Shown here: one piece after another, positions 58,713 to 64,000 of the stretch | How positions within the stretch are numbered: the stretch's first letter is position 1 | Layout of the letters: the number at the start of each line of letters is the position of its first letter | Source of the DNA: an uncultured Lachnospiraceae bacterium | Lineage (GTDB): Bacteria; Bacillota; Clostridia; Lachnospirales; Lachnospiraceae | Assembly (NCBI GenBank): GCA_902476265.1 | Contig: CABSCP010000017.1 | Span: forward strand, 1-64,000 | Length of the DNA stretch: 64,000 nt | Direction: 5' to 3' | Notes under the pieces: generated by a model | What the model saw: the letters and a program-made list of their open reading frames with translations, nothing else | What the model was told of the DNA's origin: nothing | The model's database searches: none | Made by a program: the position numbers and the translations under genes

Positions 58713-59221
58713 TTGAACTTTATACGGGTGACGGAAAGGGAAAAACCACCGCTGCAACAGGACTTGCCCTGCGTGCGGCAGGCAGCGGCCTGCGGGTTGT
58801 TTTCTCCCAGTTTATGAAAGGAAATGACACCGGGGAGATTCCAATTCTGAATACCATTCCCCGGGTGACGGTTCTGCGCAGTCAAAAGCGGTTCGGTTTT
58901 TATGCTACACTGACGGAAGCGGAAAAAGAAGAGCTGCACAACATTCATGATGAAATTCTGGAACGCATTCTGGAACTTGTGGAACAGGGCAGCTGTGACG
59001 TGGTCATTTTGGATGAAATCACTTATCCGGCGGCCTGTAAACTGATTTCCATAGAGAAACTGCAGCGCCTTCTGACCTTTGGGCAAAAGGTGGAACTGGT
59101 GCTGACCGGAAGAGATCCGGCGGATTTTATGGTGGAGTGCGCGGATTATATTACGGAGATGAACGCGGTGCGCCATCCGTATGAAAAGGGTGTGGCCGCG
59201 AGAAAAGGGATTGAATACTGA
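58709..59221 (+). CDS. cobO: Cob(I)yrinic acid a,c-diamide adenosyltransferase
   Basis: The 170-residue protein has the CobO/BtuR P-loop at its start (ELYTGDGKGKTTAATGLALR), FSQFMKGNDTGEIPIL and VVILDEITYPAACKL. It transfers the adenosyl group of ATP to cobalt, making coenzyme B12, for synthesis or salvage. No other cobalamin gene is in the window, so salvage is plausible. ATG 58709 gives the usual family start; the longer frame is unsupported. The stop overlaps the HAD gene start by 1 bp. Confidence 0.9.
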   Translation: MIELYTGDGKGKTTAATGLALRAAGSGLRVVFSQFMKGNDTGEIPILNTIPRVTVLRSQKRFGFYATLTEAEKEELHNIHDEILERILELVEQGSCDVVILDEITYPAACKLISIEKLQRLLTFGQKVELVLTGRDPADFMVECADYITEMNAVRHPYEKGVAARKGIEY

Positions 59222-59910
59222 TGAAAAAATACAAGGTTCTTTTTCTGGATATGGACGGAACGTTCCTGGATTTTCATGCGGCGGAGCGGGAAGCATTTGA
59301 CAGGGCGTTAAATAAGGCCGGGATCGCCTCCGGCGAAGAGCGTTACCGGCTCTACAGCGCGGTCAATGACAGTCTTTGGAAGGCCTATGAACGGGGCGAG
59401 ATTGAAAAGCAGGAAATCAGGGACTGCCGTTTTACCAAATTGTTTGAAGCGCTCGGCATTCCGGGGGACGGCATCGCAGTGGAACGGGATTATGAACTCT
59501 TTTTGGGGGAAGGACATGCCCTGATCCCGGACGCCCGGGAAGTGCTGGAATATCTATACAAAAAATTCCCTCTCTATGTGGTCACAAACGGTTTTGCGGC
59601 GGTGCAGAGAAACCGGCTGCACCTTTCCGGGCTTGACCGGCTGATGAAGCAGGTTTTTATTTCCGAAGAGATCGGCTGGCAGAAGCCGCGGAAAGAGTTT
59701 TTTGAAGTCTGCTTCGCCCGCATGGAAGATCAGGCAGCGCCGGAGGAAATCCTGCTCATCGGCGACTCCCTCTCTTCCGATATCAGAGGGGCAAAAAATG
59801 CGGGCATTGATTCCTGCTGGTTTTGTCCCGACGGCACGGAAAACGGCACCGACCTACGGCCGGATTATAAGATCCGGTCGCTGATCGAATTGAAGGAACT
59901 GCTCAGATAA
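59221..59910 (+). CDS. HAD hydrolase, YjjG-type nucleotidase
   Basis: The 229-residue phosphatase has HAD motif I VLFLDMDGTFLDFHAAE (nucleophile Asp near 10), motif II PLYVVTNGF, motif III GWQKPRKEFF and motif IV LLIGDSLSSDIRGAKNAG. This pattern matches the YjjG/YfnB group, which dephosphorylates non-canonical pyrimidine nucleotides. The start overlaps the cobO stop, and its last 46 bp overlap the convergent LysR gene, so no terminator separates them. Confidence 0.9.
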   Translation: MKKYKVLFLDMDGTFLDFHAAEREAFDRALNKAGIASGEERYRLYSAVNDSLWKAYERGEIEKQEIRDCRFTKLFEALGIPGDGIAVERDYELFLGEGHALIPDAREVLEYLYKKFPLYVVTNGFAAVQRNRLHLSGLDRLMKQVFISEEIGWQKPRKEFFEVCFARMEDQAAPEEILLIGDSLSSDIRGAKNAGIDSCWFCPDGTENGTDLRPDYKIRSLIELKELLR

Positions 59911-60767
59911 GAGAGAAAAGATTTGGCGACCCCTGACAGGCGGGCATTTTTATTGTGTACCACACAGATGCCGGAATGCAGTTGCGGGTCGTCAATTTTG
60001 TATAATACGGTTTCAGGATGATGCAGCAGGCTTTGGGCGGAGGCGGGCAGGATGGAAACGCCAAGTCCGGCGTCGGCCCAGAGGGCGGAAGTGCGGGCAT
60101 CGTCATTTTTGCAGAAAATGTCCGGGGATATTCCGGCGCTGTCAAATCGCTCCAGAAGGATGGATTCCCAGCGGCGGTACAGGATCAGTGGTTTTCCTGC
60201 CAGCGCGGTGAGGGGAAGCGACTGTGTAACCGCCTGACATCCCTTAAAATAGCGGCGGTGTCCTGCGGCCAGCATGGTCTCATCGTGTATACGGACAAAG
60301 GAAAAGCCCTGATCGTCAAAAGGCGTGCGTACGATGGCAATTTCGATCAGATTGGATTTGAGCTGCTCTAAAAGCTGGTAGGTGTTGGCTTCCACCAGCT
60401 CAAAGGTGATGGCGGGGTGGCTTTCATGAAACTGTCCCGCCACCGCTGTCAGAAGGGTACTGCCCACGGAAGAAACCACGCCCAGGCGGAGCGTGCCCCC
60501 GGAACCTTCCCGGTACTCTTTTAATTCCTGACGGGTGATGCCCGCCAGTTCCAGCATGGTGCGGGCCCGGCCGTAGAGCAGACGTCCCGCCTCCGTCAGC
60601 CGGATGCGGCGGGCACTGCGCTCGAAAAGCAGGCAGCCGCATTCCGCTTCCAGCTGTTTCATCTGGGCGCTCAACGGGGGCTGGGTGAGGTTTAATTTCC
60701 GGGCGGCGGATGAAATTGTCCCTTCCTCCACAACGGTGACAAAATAAGAAAGTTGTTTGAGTTCCAT
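59865..60767 (-). CDS. LysR-family transcriptional regulator
   Basis: The 300-residue protein has the N-terminal LysR winged helix (ELKQLSYFVTVVEEGTISSA, ARKLNLTQPPLSAQMKQLE, FERSARRIRLTEAGRLLY) and a two-lobed effector domain (LRLGVVSSVGSTLLTAVAGQ). It is divergent from an ABC exporter, and the shared region holds a T-N11-A palindrome, so control of the exporter is likely. Its 3' end overlaps the HAD gene tail to tail by 46 bp. A 10-bp stem sits in its leader. The effector is unknown. Confidence 0.92.
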   Translation of the reverse strand: MELKQLSYFVTVVEEGTISSAARKLNLTQPPLSAQMKQLEAECGCLLFERSARRIRLTEAGRLLYGRARTMLELAGITRQELKEYREGSGGTLRLGVVSSVGSTLLTAVAGQFHESHPAITFELVEANTYQLLEQLKSNLIEIAIVRTPFDDQGFSFVRIHDETMLAAGHRRYFKGCQAVTQSLPLTALAGKPLILYRRWESILLERFDSAGISPDIFCKNDDARTSALWADAGLGVSILPASAQSLLHHPETVLYKIDDPQLHSGICVVHNKNARLSGVAKSFLSYLSSSFNSISDRIL

Positions 60768-60786
60768 ATGACCCTCCTGCGGTCAG

Positions 60787-60822
60787 TCCCTTCCTCATCC
60801 CGGGTCCTGTCCGAGGAAGGGA
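60787..60822 (-). repeat. Stem-loop in the LysR leader
   Basis: TCCCTTCCTC (60787-60796) and GAGGAAGGGA (60813-60822) form a perfect 10-bp stem about 20 nt before the LysR start, next to its AGGAGGG ribosome binding site. It could affect translation of the regulator. Confidence 0.5.
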
Positions 60823-60855
60823 ACCGGAAAAATGAATGATAACTATATAAAAAAA

Positions 60856-60895
60856 ATATACAAAGTATATAGAAGTAATATTTTTAATATACTTT
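60856..60895. promoter_or_regulatory. LysR-type binding repeats
   Basis: ATATAC-AAA-GTATAT (60856-60870) is a perfect palindrome containing the T-N11-A motif of LysR sites. Its right half AAAGTATAT (60862-60870) is also inverted against ATATACTTT (60887-60895), just before the exporter -10 box. This two-site layout is typical for LysR control. Confidence 0.6.
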
Positions 60896-60901
60896 CATGC
60901 A

Positions 60902-60910
60902 TGTTATAAT
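60902..60910 (+). promoter_or_regulatory. Extended -10 promoter of the ABC exporter operon
   Basis: TGTTATAAT (60902-60910) has TGn plus a perfect TATAAT, with TTTTAA (60882-60887) as a weak -35 at 17-nt spacing. The leader to the start codon would be about 270 nt and contains the large inverted repeat. Confidence 0.6.
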
Positions 60911-60956
60911 GTCAAGGAAAAAGTACATTTATGCCGGAATCATGCATCAGGCCGTT

Positions 60957-61138
60957 CCTTTTCGCACAGGCCGCTTGCAGGGCAGGCACAGGCAGTCCCT
61001 GTAAGGGCCGTTATAAACGCGCCGGCACTTGGGCCGCGTATTTTGCTGCCCTACGTGCCGCTGCCCGTTGATCCGAGCGAAAGCGTGCCCTCTAAGGGAC
61101 TGCCTGTGCCTGCCCTGCAAGCGGCCTGTGCGAAAAGG
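60957..61138. repeat. Large inverted repeat, 44-bp perfect arms around a 94-nt GC-rich core
   Basis: The left arm (60957-61000, starting CCTTTTCGCACAGG and ending GGCAGTCCCT) is the exact reverse complement of the right arm (61095-61138). Just inside each arm a short CCCT-nnn-AGGG hairpin is repeated (60997-61007 and 61088-61098). The core (61001-61094) is GC-rich, has no ORF and no promoter. The element lies in the leader of the ABC exporter, ending about 35 nt before its ribosome binding site. It could be a miniature mobile palindrome or a large regulatory RNA hairpin. Confidence 0.85.
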
Positions 61139-61185
61139 GAAGGATTGATGCAGTGATTCTGACAGGTGTGGTGAGGAGAGTTGAT

Positions 61186-62994
61186 GTGAAAAAACTGTTG
61201 GTTTATCTGAAAGGATATGAAAAAGAAACAGTGCTGGCGCCTTTATTCAAGATGCTGGAAGCGCTGTTTGAACTGTTTGTGCCGCTGGTGATGGCGGCTG
61301 TGATCGATACCGGTATCGCCCACGGGGACCGGGGGTACGTGGTGAAAATGTGCCTGCTTTTGGTGGCATTGGGGATCATCGGCCTGGTGTGTTCCATCAC
61401 GGCCCAGTTTTTTGCGGCCAAAGCTGCCACCGGATTTTCCACAAAGCTTCGGCATGCTCTGTTTTCCCATATCCAGAGTCTTTCCTATACGGAAATGGAT
61501 ACCATAGGAACTTCTACGCTGATTACCAGGATGACCAGCGATATCAATCAGGTACAGTCCGGCGTCAATCTGGTGCTGCGTCTGTTCCTCCGTTCGCCCT
61601 TCATCGTGTTTGGCGCCATGATCATGGCCTTTACAGTGGACTTCAAGGCGGCCCTTGTTTTCGTGGTGACCATCCCGCTTCTTTCCATCGTAGTATTCGG
61701 CATCATGATCTGGACCATGCCCATGTATAAAAAGGTGCAGGCCGCCCTGGACAAGGTGCTGGGCCTGACCCGGGAAAATTTAACCGGCGTCCGGGTGATC
61801 CGGGCATTTAACAAGGAGCAGGAGGAATGGCAGCGGTTTGAAGGGGACAACGAAACGCTCACCGGACTGCAGAAATTTGTGGGCAGGATTTCCGGGCTGA
61901 TGAATCCCGTCACTTATGTGATCGTAAACGGTGCGATCATCGTCCTGCTTTATACCGGCGCGGTGCGGGTGGATTCCGGGGCGCTGACCCAGGGCCAGGT
62001 TGTGGCGCTGGTGAACTATATGTCCCAGATCCTGGTGGAACTTGTGAAGCTGGCAAATCTGATCATCACCGTGACCAAAGCCATCGCCTGCGGCAACCGC
62101 GTACAGAACGTGTTTGAAGTGGAGAACAGCCTGGTGGGCGGAAGCTATCGGGGCGCTACACAACAGGAACGTCATTGCGGCGGGCAGGAGAAAAAAGGGG
62201 CCGGAGGCGGACACTCGGTCACCTTTGACCATGTGAGCCTGACTTATGCGGGTGCGGGAACGGAGTCTTTGTCGGATATCCATTTTACGGCCCATGAGGG
62301 GGAAACCGTCGGTATTATCGGCGGCACCGGTTCCGGAAAATCCAGCGTGATCAATCTGATTCCCCGGTTTTACGACGCCACGAAGGGAAGCGTTCTTTTA
62401 AACGGCAGAAATGTGAAGGAATACGGTCTGGAAACGCTGCGGGAAAAAATCGGGATTGTGCCTCAGCGGGCGGTGCTTTTTGAAGGGACGATTGCGGACA
62501 ATCTGCGCTGGGGGAAAGAGGACGCCACAGAAGCGGACCTATGGAAGGCACTGGAAATTTCCCAGGCAAAAGAATTTGTGGTGAAAAAAGAGGGCGGCCT
62601 GGAAGCGCCCATCGCTCAGGGCGGCAAGAACCTGTCCGGCGGCCAGCGGCAGCGACTGACCATCGCCAGGGCGCTGGTGAGAAAGCCGGAAGTGCTGATT
62701 TTAGACGACAGCGCTTCGGCCCTGGACTTTGCAACGGATGCGGCGCTGCGCAAAGCCATCCGGGAAATGGAAGAGAAGCCCATCGTTTTTATCGTGTCAC
62801 AGAGGACATCCTCCATTCAGTATGCGGATCAGATCATCGTGCTGGAGGACGGGCAGGCAGTGGGAATGGGAACCCATCAGGAACTGCTGGAAAGCTGCCC
62901 GGTTTACCAGGAAATTTATTATTCCCAGTTCGATAAAAATACATCCCGTGGGGCAGACGGCCATAGCAGGACTGCAGAAGGGGGGAGAATTTGA
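61186..62994 (+). CDS. ABC exporter subunit 1, with degenerate catalytic site
   Basis: The 602-residue half-transporter has an exporter membrane domain of six helices (residues 10-310) and a C-terminal ATPase: Walker A IIGGTGSGKSSVINL, GIVPQRAVLFEGTI, signature KNLSGGQRQRLTIARAL and Walker B VLILDDSASALD. The residue after the Walker B Asp is Asp instead of Glu, as in the inactive site of heterodimeric exporters (LmrCD, BmrCD, TM287/288). A hydrophilic linker (about 323-342; ATQQERHCGGQEKKGAGGGH) precedes the ATPase. GTG 61186 is chosen because AGGAG lies 7 nt upstream. Its partner follows 2 nt later. Confidence 0.92.
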   Translation: MKKLLVYLKGYEKETVLAPLFKMLEALFELFVPLVMAAVIDTGIAHGDRGYVVKMCLLLVALGIIGLVCSITAQFFAAKAATGFSTKLRHALFSHIQSLSYTEMDTIGTSTLITRMTSDINQVQSGVNLVLRLFLRSPFIVFGAMIMAFTVDFKAALVFVVTIPLLSIVVFGIMIWTMPMYKKVQAALDKVLGLTRENLTGVRVIRAFNKEQEEWQRFEGDNETLTGLQKFVGRISGLMNPVTYVIVNGAIIVLLYTGAVRVDSGALTQGQVVALVNYMSQILVELVKLANLIITVTKAIACGNRVQNVFEVENSLVGGSYRGATQQERHCGGQEKKGAGGGHSVTFDHVSLTYAGAGTESLSDIHFTAHEGETVGIIGGTGSGKSSVINLIPRFYDATKGSVLLNGRNVKEYGLETLREKIGIVPQRAVLFEGTIADNLRWGKEDATEADLWKALEISQAKEFVVKKEGGLEAPIAQGGKNLSGGQRQRLTIARALVRKPEVLILDDSASALDFATDAALRKAIREMEEKPIVFIVSQRTSSIQYADQIIVLEDGQAVGMGTHQELLESCPVYQEIYYSQFDKNTSRGADGHSRTAEGGRI

Positions 62995-62996
62995 AA

Positions 62997-64000
62997 ATGG
63001 CTAAGAAAATAGATTCCAAACAGAAGCAGACCATAAAAAAGGTGCTGCGCTATATGAGACGATATTGGTTCTATCTGGGCCTTTCTGTCGTGCTGGCAGC
63101 CATTACCGTGGTTTCCACCCTTTATCTGCCGCTTTTGATCGGGGATACCGTGGACTGTATCCTGGGAAAAGGGGTTGTGGATTTTGCAGGCATTTTTGCC
63201 ATTTTAAAGAAAATGGGTGTGGTGATCGCCATTACGGCGCTGGCCCAATGGATCATGAATGTGTGTAACAATAAAATGACTTATCAGATCGTGCGGGATA
63301 TTCGAAACGAAGCTTTTCAAAAAATTGAGATCCTGCCTTTAAAATATATAGACGGCCATGCCCACGGAGAGATCGTCAGCCGTGTCATCGCGGACGTGGA
63401 TCAGTTCGCGGACGGTCTGCTGATGGGTTTTACACAGCTGTTTACAGGCGTCATCACCATCGTGGGAACGCTGGGCTTCATGCTCACCGTAAATGTGGGA
63501 ATCACCCTGGTGGTCCTGTTCGTCACGCCGGTTTCCCTTTTTGTGGCTTCCTTTATCGCAAAGCGCACCTTCAAAATGTTTAAGCTGCAGTCCGAAACCC
63601 GCGGGGAACAGACCGGATTGATTGACGAAATGATCGGAAACCAGAAAGTGGTACAGGCCTTCAACCATGAGGATGAAGCACTGGAAAAATTTGATGAAAT
63701 CAACGGAAGGCTCCAGAAGTGTTCCCTTCAGGCGATTTTCTTTTCCTCCATCACAAATCCCGCCACTCGTTTTGTGAACAGCCTGGTGTATACCGGTGTG
63801 GGCGTCACCGGCGCACTGTCCGCCATCTCCGGCCATTTGAGCGTGGGACAGCTGACCTGTTTTTTAAGTTATGCAAACCAGTATACAAAGCCTTTTAATG
63901 AAATATCGGGTGTGGTGACGGAACTGCAGAATGCCATCGCCTGCGCGGGCAGGGTGTTTGAACTGATTGAAGAAAAACCCCAGATACCGGAACCTGACAA
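62997..64000 (+). CDS. ABC exporter subunit 2, cut by the window edge
   Basis: The first 334 codons are present, starting MAKKIDSKQKQTIKKVLRYM after GGGGGAG. They cover the membrane domain: YLGLSVVLAAITVVSTLYLP, NNKMTYQIVRDIRNEAFQKI, GEIVSRVIADVDQFADGLLM and QKVVQAFNHEDEALEKFDEI, then the linker with CAGRVFELIEEKPQ just before the ATPase, which lies outside. It is the expected partner of the preceding half-transporter and should carry the active ATP site. The heterodimer probably exports a drug, peptide or lipid. Confidence 0.92.
   Translation, partial: MAKKIDSKQKQTIKKVLRYMRRYWFYLGLSVVLAAITVVSTLYLPLLIGDTVDCILGKGVVDFAGIFAILKKMGVVIAITALAQWIMNVCNNKMTYQIVRDIRNEAFQKIEILPLKYIDGHAHGEIVSRVIADVDQFADGLLMGFTQLFTGVITIVGTLGFMLTVNVGITLVVLFVTPVSLFVASFIAKRTFKMFKLQSETRGEQTGLIDEMIGNQKVVQAFNHEDEALEKFDEINGRLQKCSLQAIFFSSITNPATRFVNSLVYTGVGVTGALSAISGHLSVGQLTCFLSYANQYTKPFNEISGVVTELQNAIACAGRVFELIEEKPQIPEPD

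Noticed and set aside
60957..61138. Invertible promoter switch (phase variation)
   Set aside because: The arms would fit, but neither orientation of the core holds a -35/-10 pair, the core is GC-rich, and no site-specific recombinase gene is nearby.
60957..61138. CRISPR repeat or ordinary terminator
   Set aside because: There is one inverted pair, not regular direct repeats, and no T-run follows the stem.
1..64000. tRNA, rRNA, CRISPR array, IS element or prophage
   Set aside because: No tRNA-like cloverleaf, rRNA segment, spaced direct repeats, IS transposase with terminal repeats or phage structural genes were seen.

Overview
The window looks like a chromosomal segment of a spore-forming, saccharolytic anaerobe of the Lachnospiraceae (Clostridia), probably a gut commensal. 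Pointers are an alpha/beta-type small acid-soluble spore protein, the order trigger factor - clpP - clpX - lon - engB, LplB/YtcP-type sugar ABC permeases, many AraC and LacI regulators next to cytoplasmic glycoside hydrolases, Rpn-family and AAA-ATPase-like accessory genes, and about 50% G+C with strong AGGAGG ribosome binding sites. The genus is inferred from gene content; no rRNA or tRNA gene was seen.

Positions 1-44,000 are a mosaic of carbohydrate modules. They run in this order: GH67 alpha-glucuronidase with an AraC regulator; a TetR/MFS efflux pair; GH78 alpha-L-rhamnosidase divergent from an AraC gene, followed by a methyltransferase and a flavin-split-barrel protein; an alpha-galactosidase - GPH symporter - GH13 glucosidase operon; an orphan GGDEF/hybrid histidine kinase divergent from a glycosyltransferase with a MarR-like tail; an LplB-LplC-lipoprotein ABC importer divergent from a LacI gene and glycogen phosphorylase; a second LacI gene with two perfect operators, controlling an ABC importer plus a Cys-type sulfatase; and a rhamnogalacturonan I set (AraC, GH105, CE12-like esterase, GH112 phosphorylase). 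The hydrolases lack signal peptides, so oligosaccharides would be imported and cut in the cytoplasm. Between these modules lie decayed accessory genes: an AAA-ATPase-like gene with three internal deletions, a C-terminal Rpn scrap beside an intact Rpn gene, and a truncated membrane protein.

Positions 44,000-60,000 are mostly housekeeping: CYTH and DJ-1 proteins, a CBS protein, the spore protein, an ECF S component, the protein quality-control cluster tig-clpP-clpX-lon, engB, an AI-2E family permease, a D-2-hydroxyacid dehydrogenase, truA, VanZ, an aldose-epimerase-like protein, a histidine phosphatase, cobO and a HAD phosphatase. The last part holds a LysR gene divergent from a heterodimeric ABC exporter; the second exporter gene runs off the right edge. 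Their shared control region carries nested ATATAC repeats and a 44-bp perfect inverted repeat around a GC-rich 94-nt core.

The strongest leads are the large inverted repeat at 60,957-61,138, the GT2-MarR fusion, the cytoplasmic rhamnogalacturonan esterase with an SLH-like tail, the two-operator LacI switch spaced 125 bp apart, and the triple-deletion pseudogene.
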